Assembly: GCA_030549775.1 (NCBI GenBank)
Contig: CM060174.1
Span: 22,556,693 to 22,620,692, forward strand
DNA from: Tamarix chinensis
Taxonomy: Eukaryota > Streptophyta > Magnoliopsida > Caryophyllales > Tamaricaceae
Reading direction: 5' to 3'
Length of the DNA: 64,000 bases
Numbering within the stretch: the stretch's first letter is position 1; the number at the start of each line of letters is the position of its first letter. Below the pieces are notes generated by a model that had not been told where the DNA came from, did not search any database, and saw only the letters and a program-made list of their open reading frames with translations. Shown here in pieces: positions 49,011-61,379 of the stretch. The position numbers and the translations under genes were made by a program.

Positions 49011-49903
49011 GTTGTAGTTGTCTATACCACCTCTCTTATCCCCTTTAACTTCTAAATCTTCCTATTCGTTTTGATCTATCAATCTGGTGATCAGATCCTC
49101 CTTAGTTTAGACAAAAGAGATTTAAAAAAATACAAATATATCTTCAAGTTTTGTATGGTCTTGACTTTTTTCTTGAACTCAAATAAGGTTTATCTAGGTA
49201 ATAATGTCAAAAAAAGTAGGTTTAGAACAACCAATATAGGATTCCTACTAGTTTCTTAAATTAGAATCTTAGAAAAACAAAATCACCTTAATTAGTTGTA
49301 ACAATACAACAACTGTGGACAACTTCATCATAGATCATATAATATGTTGAAACACAATGTCACTACACTCAACCACATGCAACTAGATTTATTAGGTTCC
49401 AAAAATAAGCCACAAATATTTCAGACAAAAACATGCGTTAATGAGAGGAATTCGAAGACAAATTCAAATGCAAAATTATCACATAACAACACTTATAAAT
49501 TCTTAATACTTATGTAATGTATATATAATGTAGAACATCAAATTATACTATGATATGAACGCAAATGATCATGCAAATATAAGACAAAAACTTACATATG
49601 GCAATGTTGGAACAAATAAATGATACATTTATCAAATAGACAAAATCATGCACGGTCCATTTAACTCCATGCACTCCATGTAGTTTATTCCCACGTTAAT
49701 GTGAAAGCTAGCCAAAACTAAGAAGGAATAATATTAATCAATTAATCTACTTAGAAAAGACTTCAAGTATAGATCATATGAAACAAAAACATTTTGACAT
49801 ATATAATCAAGAAAATATATAAAAAAAATGGTTCTGGTTAGTGGTTGAAGGAAGAAAATTTCCTCAAAGGTATGAAATTAAAAAATGAAATGCCAAGCTT
49901 AAT
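49011..49903. other. Probable leader of element E, no gene recognised
   Basis: AT-rich stretch between the gag remnant and the primer site, comparable in size and composition to the leaders of A and C. Confidence 0.35.
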
Positions 49904-49915
49904 TTGATACCAAAA
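49904..49915 (-). promoter_or_regulatory. Primer-binding site next to the E LTR
   Basis: On the minus strand TTTTGGTATCAAA follows the LTR end CCAAATCA. Same type as in A, B and C. Confidence 0.6.
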
Positions 49916-50711
49916 TGATTTGGAAGATGATGGGGAAGTCAATCTAATGCAATGTAGAATCTCTAAATCCTTCATTGAGGGTGAAAATGATGATCCATGA
50001 TGGATGAAATTTTAGCCACTTGTATGGTTTGATGCTTCATCAATGAATCACCAACAGTTATAAGAAGGAAACACATAGTCTTTCTTCCTAGAACATGCTT
50101 TAACTCAAAAGGAAAGCACTCACTCACTTGTAGAAATAGAGATAATAATATGAATTGAATATGATTTTTACTTGAACACTAACGTGTATAATAGATGTTT
50201 TAGGGTATATATAAATGGGGTTTTTTGGGTGTTAAAAATTATACTAACTAATTAAAAACTATCCTAAATCATTATAATACACCAACAACCTAAACTAGCC
50301 ATTCGAACATAATATGCAACTAACTTCCAATGTTAGTAGCTAATTGTGTAACTAATTAAGATTAGATGAAATTAATATAAAAAACCTCAATAATTCCCTA
50401 ATACATGTAGAAAACACATGTAGCCACACCCAGTAATTACAAGACAAATATTTACAAAGAATACATAAAACAACAAAGCTACCAAAAACCTTAGCCATGT
50501 AAACATATGATACATGCAAATATGTCTTATCTTGTAGCTTTGTCTTCTATATTCACTTGTTCACATCCTTCCCTTGTCCTTGTTTGATGCACTAGGTAAT
50601 TTGATTGAATTGTCTTTCTTGTGAATATGTGATATACCAGTAACAAACTTTTAGTAATATTAGGGTTTTAGGGAAAGATTTCAAGAACATCAAGAATGAT
50701 GGATATCATCA
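49916..50711 (-). repeat. LTR of element E (A-family LTR)
   Basis: On the minus strand it ends TCTTCCAAATCA (49916) and probably starts TGATGATATCC (50711). Shared with the A and C LTRs are TTTTGGTAGCTTTGTTGTTTTAT, cited at about 50470-50490, and the TTGTAATTAC block. The start is approximate, and no second LTR was found. Confidence 0.6.
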
Positions 50712-53700
50712 TTGATAACACTAATTATTGAACTTTATAAGATCCACTAGGAGATTTAGATGCTCTGGCATCAAATTAAATGGACTTAGTGAGTACTTGG
50801 AGAGTAGTAGTGTGACTCATTTCTTCCTTAATTGAAGCATACAACCAATTGATTACTGAGTTTTATTATTTCAAAATATTCCATAATTACAGAGAGTCAA
50901 ACCAAGTGGCAGATGGTTTAACACACTTATGATAAAAATTACCATTTAGATATCATTTTATAAAATCCTAAAGAGAAGTCTGAGCATGGAGGTAAAAATT
51001 AGACCTCCTATTAACATCAAGATAATTATTATCATAAGTCGAAAGTTAGAAGAGATCATCATCTTGATTGTTGACATAAATGATAGTCATAACACATAAA
51101 TCAATGAAGAAGATATTGAACTCATTGAACTGAAAAGATAAGGCTTGAACTTAAATGGTAAAAACCCATTAAAAGAAGAAAGAATAAAATATAATGAGTG
51201 GAGATAAAAGGGAAAGACATTTAGTATTAAGAAGTTGAACAAATATATAAAGAATGTGATCGAAAAACCATTGTAAAGACATTCAATTTCTTTCAACACA
51301 AATACTTTCTCTTAAGGTAGCTACCTTATAAGATTATAAACCTTTACACACCCACATACACACATACACATTGATGGACATTGTAAAATTGAAGGGATGT
51401 GTTTATTGTCATAAATGGTATGTAATGAATAAATACTGTATTTTATATAGTTATATATATACATACATATATATATATGGTGATTTATTAACATGTACAT
51501 GTACTTTATAAATATATAAGGTAATCTATCTAGATTTTTTTCCTTTCTCCTAGTAGAGTCATTAGCGTAGTCATTAATGTGGTGGTAGTGATGATGATCC
51601 ATTAAGGTAATTAACCTTGAAAAATTTGAGGTTTTATTACAATAATATCAAATATGAGCATCATTCTTATTCCATCCAGATAATTAATATAATTCTTAAT
51701 TTTCATTGCATTACCATGATTTATACTTATTTTCCTATTGTCTTCAATGAGTCTTTACAAACACAAAGTTATTGAAATACTAGTTACAAAAATAAAACTT
51801 GTGTATATATATAGTAATATAGAGTCTCTTTAGTATATGCATTAACATAATATTTACTTAGCATTCCATGTCGTTAGTCTTTGAATTTCATGATGTACTT
51901 AGTAGGAATCAACCTCATGACATTCCTAATTGTTGGGGGTATGGTTAGTCACCAAGATGATGGGAGAATCTTATAATTCATCAAATTTTGCTTATACCTT
52001 TTTAACATTAAATTTCACTAATTAAATTTGTTCGTGCCAAATTTTTTTGAATGAATGGATTATTTGCATATTATATCATGCACCGAAGTATTGTAAGATC
52101 TAAAGCAAGTATTAAGAAAAACAAATCGAAATATAACGTGTAATAGAGAAAGAATTGTGATTGAACAAAAACTTAAAACTACTAAAAAAGACTAACTTGT
52201 ATAAAAAAAAGCTAAAATAGAATAATTGAGACGTCATGGACCATAGTTATTAAAATTCTAATTCCTTTCTACGAGTATACTATCCCACGAACCCAAAGTT
52301 ACAAAATGATGCACAATCATTGGTAAAATTTAAAAGTAGTCCAATACTTACAGAATCTTATGATCATACGCAAAATCCTATGATTATACATAATTACTAT
52401 AATTATTTAATAATTATTGATTTATCTCCAAATATATTTCTCATCTAATTCCGGTTATATTTCTTCCTTAATTCTAAAATTCTTGACCCTATGTTATTTT
52501 GAAACATATTTTGGAAATAAGGTGTAGCGAAGACAGTATGACTAACTTGTTTTTAAGGCAATGAAATCGATTATTTATGCAAAATATTGAAAAAATAATG
52601 TAACCCCCATCCAAATAGTAAAATAAAAGTATTATATTTTAAAGCATTTCTAAAAATTAATTTCTATTCAATTTAAAATTAATATACTCTTTGTCATGTT
52701 AGCTTCAAAATACAAATAAGGTTTAGTTTTTAATGTATGAATAGTTCATATAGTAACTTAAGGTGTATGCATATAGCCTAAGTGTTTTTTTTTACCTTGA
52801 TTCATAAAAACATTTAAAGGCCAACTAAAAGGTTTTTAGCTCTTATTCTCTTAAATGATATAAAGTATTGTCATCTCATTGTTGCCTTCATTATCATCCA
52901 CTTTCTTTATTCTTTGTGCATTTTTCTTAAGGCTAACAATATTCTATATTTTTAAGATAATGAGTTGTACATTTCCTCTACTTATAATCTCATTGTAATT
53001 TTTATTTTTCATTAGAAATTTTATTTCTACTATTGTTTACTTAATGTATTTCTTAATATATGTAAAATGACTAAAATAATGTATTCTACTTGTAAATTCC
53101 TATAATTCAATTAGTGTATATATTTGAGATTAAGATTGTAATTTTTATGTTGTTTTAACTTAAAATATGATATTTTATAGCATATTACTATACAAGTTTC
53201 ACATAGATACGGTATTTGTAGGATCTTATGATCCTATGATCCAATTTTAAGCCTCCAAATAGATTCTAGGTAGAATCTCGATAGTAACAACGTTAATCAT
53301 GGCAATCCACTTCCCTAATTTAGAATGGCTCCATATGCAGTGCAAAAATGATTTGGGTATCCCACTCCTAGGGTTAATGTGTCTCTCTTCTAAATTAATG
53401 AAATGTAATTGGTCGAATAGAAGCTACTCCATTAAAAGCTTCAAAAAGTTTAGGAATTTTAAAAAGAGATTATGACTGAATGATTATATGATTCAAGAGA
53501 AGTGGAGAAAATTATTATTTATTGGTTTTATTCTTTTTGTTGCCCATACATTTATAGAGTGTTAGGATAGGTTATTGGAATATTAAAATGTTAGGCATTG
53601 ATGGACTACAATAAGGAGCACAATCCTCATCATTGGCTAAGTCGGTTAATAGTGAGCAAAAAAGTTGGCCATTAATGATCGGATTGTTGGTGATTTATGA

Positions 53701-53790
53701 TACTAATGACTTGGTGTTAATATATGTAACTAATTTTAAAAGGAATGTTAAAAACCGTTCAATATAAATACTAAATATACATATAATAAA
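50712..53790. other. AT-rich DNA with one weak repeat candidate
   Basis: No gene recognised. From about 52244 (CCATAGTTATTAAAATTC) to about 53315 (GTAACAACGTTAATCATGG) the ends are vaguely inverted, and ATCTTATGATCATA / ATCTTATGATCCTATGATC words recur inside. This could be a non-autonomous DNA element of about 1.07 kb, but the ends match poorly. Confidence 0.35.
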
Positions 53791-53799
53791 TAGAATAAA

Positions 53800-54330
53800 T
53801 GATAGAACTAAGTGAGTTTCGACTTAATAATTAGTTAAAAATAAGCCCCACAACAGAGATATATATGAAAATCCTAAAATAAATGAAATAAAACTTTAAA
53901 CTTAGGTGAGCTTCAATTGGCCTCAAGTCAAAAATAAATCTTAAAACTTAAACCTTATCTCTTAAATTCTTAAACACCCAAGCTTGAACTTAAACTTAAT
54001 AACATATATAAATCTAAAATTCCTAAAATGTATGAAATAAATCCTCATACCTAGGATAGTTTGATCTTAACTAGAAAATAACAAATATACACTAAATCTC
54101 AAAAATTAGATAAAAAAAATTGTAAACTAAATGGCAAAACCTTTAGACCTAGATGAGTAAACATAGCCACAAGTTAAAAATAAACCCATATACTAAAATC
54201 TTAAATTTAATAAATCCAAATACCTCAAATTAAAGGAATAAAATATGAACTCCAGTGAACTTGAACATAAACTAAAAAAAGGGTAAAACTTTAAAACCTA
54301 TGGTATAAACACTAGACATAGATAAATTTA
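53800..54330. repeat. Degenerate tandem repeat of about 90-150 bases
   Basis: Units begin near 53815, 53906, 54057, 54155 and 54257 with a TGAG/TAG/GTGA word after CTTAGG/CCTAGA. Each contains AAAAATAAA and AAAATC-TAAAAT-type words and returns to an ACCTAGA-like end. Copies are strongly diverged and unequal in length. Confidence 0.5.
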
Positions 54331-56921
54331 AATATATACGAAAAGTAAAAAGTTAGAACTTAACAACACTTTGATCTAAAAATCTTATACTTGGGTAAAT
54401 ATATAAACCTAATAAGAGAAAATAAATAAAAATTTTTGACAAAAACGTTTTTGGAAAAAGAGCTAGAATGAAAATATTCTAAACGATAACAAAAGGATAA
54501 TATAGAGCCAAATTTTCATTGCAAGGGCTCAAACTTGGGTCTAGCGCATAAAAGTATGGCGTCTAACTTATGGCATATTGTTTCACTTCTTTAACTATTG
54601 TTGCACAAAAATAATAAAAAAAAACAAAAAATATTGGACTCCTACGGTCAATGCATCCCAACGCTCAACACGAGAGCTGGTTAAAAAAAATCATTCATGA
54701 CATATTACGACCTTGCCACCACCCCTCTTATATATATATGTGTGTGTGTGTACTAAATCATATCTCATTCATTTATATCCTTGATCCTATGACCTATAAG
54801 TTTTTCTTAAAATTGTTCTCAGAAAATGGTTTATAGATAATCCTAAATCTTGTGACATAAAAATAATAGAGTGCGTGGAAGGAAAACTAACTTCCAAATT
54901 TCCATTTTTTCTATGAGTGATTTATAGTTAGATTAGTCAATTTGACCCATCCATGGAAACTGGGAAGGTAGTATTGGGAATTAAGTGTATTGCCATTTAG
55001 ACTTCAATATTTGAATGTAGAGGATGAAAGTAGCAATTGGTAATCCACTTTTGCAAGCCGTGGATTTATTGTGATGAACGATATCTCAAATATAATCCCT
55101 TCTTGAGGTGAACGATATGGAAATTGAAGAGGATTACTAAGAAGGAAGAGTATGCATACATGTTGGATGAGAATGCTAGAGTGATATTTGGTCATTTTCA
55201 TTTGGTGTCTAATATTAACTCGTTACTATTAACTGCTTGTATTACTAGGTTTATTGTCATTCAATGTGTACTATTATTTTCAATGGAATGGATATATATG
55301 GAATGGAATTCTGGCATGCTTGATGGCAGGTCCTCTTAATCATTTGTTGGGCCCTATTCAAAATGATATATTATGACTACTTTCTTACAAATTAAGTATA
55401 GAAACTTTCTTAAGCTTAATTTCATTTTTTCCTAATGATACCATATTGTAAAATTTTATACTTTTTCACATAATCTTTATGATCTATATATATAGCAACT
55501 AATTGCATTTGTGTTTATTATTGCGATTGTAAGAAAAAGAAATAAGTATAGTTATGTAAATAGTGGCAAATCTAATTTTTTGATAGTGTATGTGGCCCTA
55601 AATAGGAAATTACAAACTATTTTCATGCATTAAAATGTATTCACATGCCATTTATTGTAACTATTAAAAAATTAATTAACTACGCTAATTGGACTTATAT
55701 TTACTTTGTATTGCATAATTGGTTTGGTATATTATATTTAAGACTACATGAACCATCAATGATTTATATTTGCCACTAACTTTGTAAAAATTTATAGTTA
55801 CATATTTAGCTTATAATTACTATAATAAACACATATTTAGTTAGATGTTGTATGTTAGTGAAGATACAAACACTACCGTAGAAAAGGTTATAATTTACAG
55901 TATGATACCGCAGAGTGAAAAATAAAATTGAGTTTAGGTAAACTTATATAACTATAAGAAAAAGATCATAATATATAATTTCGTACATGGCCCTAAAAAT
56001 GATTTGGATTGCTTCTTATCAAAAATCCCAAAATTCCATTCTTTTACATGAAACATTAAAAATTACATGGCAATAAAACCAATAATACTAATAGTTAATA
56101 GTAAAGAGTATATACTAGATATCAAATGACCATAATCTAATACCTCATTAGTATTCTCTACCAACATATATCTATAAAACACAAATGTATAATCATCCTC
56201 TGTAGTAATCATCTCCAATCTTCATATCATTATCCTTATGAAGGGCATATACAATGAATCTCCTTAAATGTATTTGAGTTATTAAAAGGGGAAAAAGTTT
56301 GGAGCTTTTAATAAAGACTAATATATTTTCGTTCACTAGGATAAATCCACAAATTTGAAAATATTTCTACCATGAGGTATAAAAGTGAGAAAATTACCAA
56401 AATAACACATTTTAGTTTCTTAACTACTAAAATAACACTTTTTTTTATGTTTTCTAATACTAGATGTAAGAATATTAATGTGCCACCTATATACATTTAA
56501 ATATTCAAAATAATTAAAGTAAAGGTACTTCAAATATACAGTAAATACAGAAGATAATATAATAAATACAGAAGATAATTTTTGTTAATTTTTATGTTTG
56601 ATATACATACATTTATACCCATCATACTTTTACTAAATGTACAAGTAGATTCTTCTTATTGGATAATATTTGGTTTATTAAAATCACATGATATTAAGAA
56701 AATAAAAAGTACAATTATGAGGGTTTGTTAATGAAAATGTTATTTTTGTAATTGAGAAACTCAAATGTGCTATTTTGGCCATTTTCTATATAAATCAATA
56801 GAATACAACCATGTTATGAAGAAATATGATTCAAGAACCATTAAAAATATGCCCATTTATGTTCAACATACAGTACTACCTTTTTGATAAGCTAGATAGT
56901 GCAAAATTTGAAGGATATACT
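54331..56921. other. AT-rich intergenic DNA
   Basis: No gene recognised. TA/TG microsatellite at 54729-54751. A 71-codon open frame at 55124 has no recognisable features. No transposon protein traces were visible. Confidence 0.45.
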
Positions 56922-57105
56922 AGTAGTAATAATAGTAATAGTAGCAGTAGTATTAGGAGGAGGAGGGGGAGGAGGAGGACTAGGAGGAGGAGGAGGAGGA
57001 GGAGGAGGAGGAGAAGGAGAAGGAGGAGGAGGATGAGGTGGGGGAGGAGCATTAGTAGAAGGAGGAGGAGGAGGAGGAGCAATAACAATAACAACAACAA
57101 TAGCA
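56922..57105. repeat. Trinucleotide repeat: TAG/AAT to AGG to AAC
   Basis: About 180 bases of imperfect AGG/GGA units flanked by TAGTAATAATAG-type and AACAACAATAG-type units. The polyarginine and polyleucine frames over it are artefacts. The G-rich strand is the given strand. Confidence 0.95.
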
Positions 57106-57274
57106 GTAATCTTTTAGCCTTGGACTTCCACGACTATTGTACATGGCCAGAACAAAGAAAACCATGCCTATATCAAGTGATTCAGGATTGCAAAGGAAAT
57201 TAAGGAGTTCAATGTTGGGTAACATAATTAGTCACGAGTAAAAAATTGATGATTTAACAAAGGTAAAGGCAAAG

Positions 57275-58500
57275 ATGAGTGTTTCCAAGGAATTGATCAA
57301 TGGTGAAGGATGCCCTAGTTCTTCATTGAGAAGTCTAACAAATTCAAGTGAGGGTGGTAGACAATTAGCGAGCTTCATTGATGATGCAATAATTAACAAG
57401 GGCATATATTTAAAATTGGTGAAGACGATTGACACTAAAATATGTGCTAAAATTAACTCCCACTATGTCGATTTTCAATCTGGACAAAAGGGGTCGTTGA
57501 GTAAATTGTATAATGTTGTCAATGTTAGTGTGGATGGCTTAGATCAGTTTAAAATTTCCTATTCCATAACTAAGGATCAAATTGTAGGATTAGAAGAAAA
57601 AGCTAAATTCAATCCATTATTGATTCAAGAGCCTGCTAAGTGAATGCACCAGAATCACACTATTAGGTCTACCATTGGCCTTACTTGGCGGGATAAGGTG
57701 GCTTCTAATCACAAACTTGATCAGTGCATGACCCTTAACTATCTTCCTCCCTAGATTGGAGAGTTGAAAATTATTGTGAACTTGGAAAAGATCAAAATTT
57801 ATAAGGAAATGGCTAAATGGCAAAACACCCTCGTTGGATATGTTTCTAGTGAGGATCCTACCTTCAACCAAATTTTGGGGTTTGTCAAAGCTCAATGGAC
57901 TTGGGTGGCCATGCCTAAGATTATATGTCATGATGATGGGTTTTCTTGTTTAAATGTAACTCTTTTGAAGATTAGGATTAGATTATAAATTATAATTAGA
58001 CGTTCATAGTAGACTTGTAAGTTTCAAAAGATGGAGAAGGAAAATGAACCTTACAAAGATAGAGCCTTTATGGATTAAACTACATTATTTGCCTTTAGAA
58101 TATTAGTCTGCTAAATCCCTTAGCATGATTGTGAGCACAATTGCCACTCCTTTTTGTATTGATGCTATCACATTGAGGAAGCATAGGATTTCCTATCCAC
58201 TTGTATTAGTTGAAGTGGATACCAAAAATCCATTGTGTGAGACTATACTTATTAGGGACCCGGACGACACTATGCTCACCCAATTAGTGGAGTTTGAATG
58301 GAAGCACACATTATGTGATATATGTAATGTTCCAACATATGTGAGCAGTCTTGCTCTAAATTCCATAAGAAGGTTCAAGTTAGTGAGCTTTAACCACATA
58401 AATAATGGATGGTGGTAAGGGGTAGAAGATAAGGTAAAATAAACAAGGAAAGTCTTATAGGGGCACAAAATGCTAAAAATCATAAGGAAAGTTATGGATT
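57275..58500 (+). pseudogene. LINE G ORF1 pseudogene (DUF4283-type nucleic-acid-binding protein)
   Basis: The frame at 57275-57643 encodes an N-terminal hydrophilic part ending LEEKAKFNPLLIQEP. At 57700-57990 follow LNYLPP and KWQNTLVGYVSSEDPTFNQI with FVKAQW and MPKIICHDDGF, the signature of the DUF4283 domain found in plant retroelement ORF1/gag-like proteins. At 58090-58370 follow SLSMIVSTIATPFCID, LVLVEVDTKNPL and VEFEWKHTLCDIC, which normally leads into a CCHC knuckle that is here degraded. Stops at 57641-57643 and several frameshifts. It probably bound LINE RNA. Confidence 0.75.
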
Positions 58501-58689
58501 TTCTAGTTCCCATAGAGCCTAAATGATACAATCTCCAAAACTACCAGAGATGAATGTGAGTGTAGAAAGGAACCTAGTTGTAGGGAGTAATGGGAACAGA
58601 TTTCAAGCTCTCCAAGAGGTTAGTATGTTAAAGAACCTAGGTTAAGACCAAGACATGACCGGTCACCCTCATGACCCTGGTTCTCCATA

Positions 58690-58796
58690 CTTACTGGTTG
58701 GAATATGAGATGTATGAATGATCCATCCAAACAAAGGGAGGTTCGGGGGTGGATCAAAAAAGTAAATGCTCCCTTATTAGTTTATTGGAAACTAGA
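58690..58796 (+). pseudogene. LINE G ORF2 endonuclease, first part
   Basis: GWNMRCMNDPSKQREVRGWI corresponds to the first strand and loop of APE-type LINE endonucleases, with the catalytic Asn present. After a one-base indel in an A run (about 58757-58762) the LLET box with the catalytic Glu follows at the H3 insertion point. Confidence 0.8.
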
Positions 58797-59377
58797 TGTA
58801 AGACCCAAAAAATTCACTACTGAAAAATTTTATCTTATTAAAAGATTAGCGGAAGAAAAATAACAAACTGTGAATTTTGGGGATATTACCGCCACACTTA
58901 GTACTAGACCGGTTCATTCATACCGTTCCAGAACCAAGTGCTAAGGCTAAAGAACAAAATATCAATTGCTAGAAATTTAACCCATTTTTAAATCAGAGTA
59001 ACGCAAGTAAATTTTTTTATAAGAATAGATTCTACCAATGGTGGTTACAAGAAAAAAATTACATTTAAACCAGACATTTAAGATAGAAAGGGAAAGACCC
59101 TAACGGTTCCGGATTATCCTTACACTCTTTCCTATTTCCCATTTGATAGCACCTGAAAAGAACCTGCAAGGGATACTGCGCATTGAATAGGCAGGGCCCC
59201 CACGAATGGAACCCTTCAGTACTACGGTACTGAGTAACCCTTTAAAATCATCCTTAAAGGTAGGCCTACAACACAACACTTGAAACAAAGCTACATACAT
59301 ATATAACAAGATATGTATATAAAACATTCACATAATTAACATTCACATCAGATATCAATAGGTCATTATGAACAATC

Positions 59378-59440
59378 AATACTTTCAGGCCTTAAGCCAT
59401 GTCATAGTGCAAAATCAATACATTCAGGCCTTAAGCCATT
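59378..59440. repeat. Short tandem duplication in H3
   Basis: CAATACTTTCAGGCCTTAAG and CAATACATTCAGGCCTTAAG occur about 39 bases apart, each followed by CCAT. Confidence 0.85.
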
Positions 59441-59496
59441 AGTCCATAATTATTCAATCAACTCTCATATTTTATATCCATGTGAGTGTAGGAACC

Positions 59497-59755
59497 TCAC
59501 TATTATTCCCCGGTGGCTAGGTCATGTAGGGCAAAATGCACCTGGCCACTATTATTCGCCGGTGGACCGGTTTGGCCCCGACTCACATGGTGTTCCACTA
59601 TAAGTGATTAGTATTTTTTCATAACTTTATTCACATCCATGACTGATTTTATTGAGCTTTGGACCCCCACTATTTTTTCTGGTGGATCGAAATATATATC
59701 AACATCATCTAGGGCAACACACTCCTAGGCCACTATTATATCCGGTGGATTGGTA
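59497..59755. repeat. Cluster of CCAC...GTGG motifs in H3
   Basis: Four words of the type CCACTATTATTCGCCGGTGG: near 59500, 59550, 59670 and 59730. Reverse-complemented, they equal the GATCCACCGGC...AATAGTGG words of H1 and H2. Confidence 0.75.
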
Positions 59756-59873
59756 CTCAATATCATAATTTAACTAGGCCCAGCTCATTAATCTTTCACT
59801 TTCATGATTAGTATTTTTCCATTCTTTAATCAGCACAACAATTCCATTTATTTGCCTCGGATGGGAGATCAAG

Positions 59874-60007
59874 AACTCGGGACACAAAGGTACACCGATT
59901 GTATCGGTGCATACAAGCTACTCAATACCCTTCAACCATGGACCTAGGGACGCAAAGGTACCTTGGTCGTATTGGTGCATAAAGCTACTCAGTACCCTAC
60001 CAACATG
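59874..60007. repeat. Two-copy 66-base tandem repeat in H3
   Basis: CGGGACACAAAGGTACAC...CAACCATGGA is followed by AGGGACGCAAAGGTACCT...CAACATGGA; both contain GTATTGGTGCATA-like and AGCTACTCA-TACCCT words. Confidence 0.8.
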
Positions 60008-60513
60008 GACACCTATTCGATAAGTATGCATACCCCCTAAATAGGTCTGTAGAGCTAGATAAAGTAAGATATAAGACTTGGTTGGGGAACAAAGGCACAC
60101 CAGCAAATACCAAAATAATTGTGGGCTAAACCACATCTTTAGGGTAGCAAGCCCTAAAGAGCCACTATTCTCGATCTCGAGGTCTTTCACTTTAAGTATT
60201 AGTGTCTTAATTAAAGTGATCACGAAAAGCACAATAATCAGATACTTATTCACTTTCAATCGTGCTGATATCATTAGTCATTTCTTATTCAGATGGTTAT
60301 CCAAGATAACACAGAGAAATCATTAAGTCCATTATAATCTCATCTAATTACGAATTAGGATTCGTTCTCGTGATACTTACTAACTATCAAATACTCTTAC
60401 CTTGCTAATCAGCATTATTTGAGTTATTCCACAATCACAATGATATGTTAGGTACAAATTACTCATGTACCTCTTGTTTATATAATTGCTAAGTCATCCC
60501 TTCCTTAGTTGAT

Positions 60514-60680
60514 AAATTACCATATTACCCTTTTTACTCCCAAAATTACCACTTTACCCTTTACTCCCAAAATTACCATAATACCCCTTTACTTATAAAA
60601 TTACCATTTTGCCATTTAATTATAAAATTACCATATTACCCTTTTGCCTCTAAAATTACCACTTTACCCCCTTTATTACA
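60514..60680. repeat. Six-copy 28-base minisatellite in H3
   Basis: Units of the form AAATTACCATATTACCCTTT plus TACTCCCA-like endings repeat six times with period 27-29. I saw no equivalent array in H2. Confidence 0.88.
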
Positions 60681-61379
60681 CCACTTTTATTAAATTAACA
60701 TTACCACATGGAATAATAATATTAATACTCCATTAACCATATCCAACTACACCAACTATTATATTTAATATAATACTTATTAGCACCCATACATATTAGG
60801 CCACATTCTAGCAGAAGGACTATTACTAAAATGCCCCTAGGGCTCACAATAATACTATTTATGCATAATTAGTCACAATAACATAAAATAACATGGATAA
60901 TTACTTAACACTTTCATTAATAGCCAAACTCTTTCCTTAAACAACATTTCCACACATGGCATATAAACTAGCATACTTTCCTTTTTATCAATCAATACAA
61001 GCAAATATATACATTATCTTAAACCACAAATATCAAGCATAATAACATATTAAAAATCCTAATGTGCTAACAAACGTTTATCCATGCATTTAAGTGGGGT
61101 TTAAGGATTACCTTAATTCCCACAAAATTGCATCTTACCAGTATTCCGGTTAAAGATTCATGCTTTAAATAGCAAACTCAACACATAAAAATAATATCAA
61201 TATTTATTATGTTAGAAATAAGAAAATCAAAGCGTAAGACTTTATAAATTTTACTTAATGAAATAATTAATTTAAATATTATAAAATGTTAAAATTATTA
61301 ATAAAAATGGCCAATAAAGGCAGAAACTCATGCTACCTATGCAACATGAGCTACATCTAATAATAAAAAGGGGAAGGCT

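Noticed and set aside
52244..53315. 1.07 kb DNA transposon relic with CATAGTTATTA-type ends
   Set aside because: The two ends match poorly as inverted repeats and no target duplication is visible; kept only as a note in the region entry.
54520..54560. GGGCTCAAACTTGGGTCTAG resembling a tRNA-derived segment
   Set aside because: Isolated word; no tRNA fold or second promoter box nearby.
56826..57203. Open frame with a polyarginine stretch
   Set aside because: Translation of the AGG microsatellite; the opposite strand gives polyleucine.
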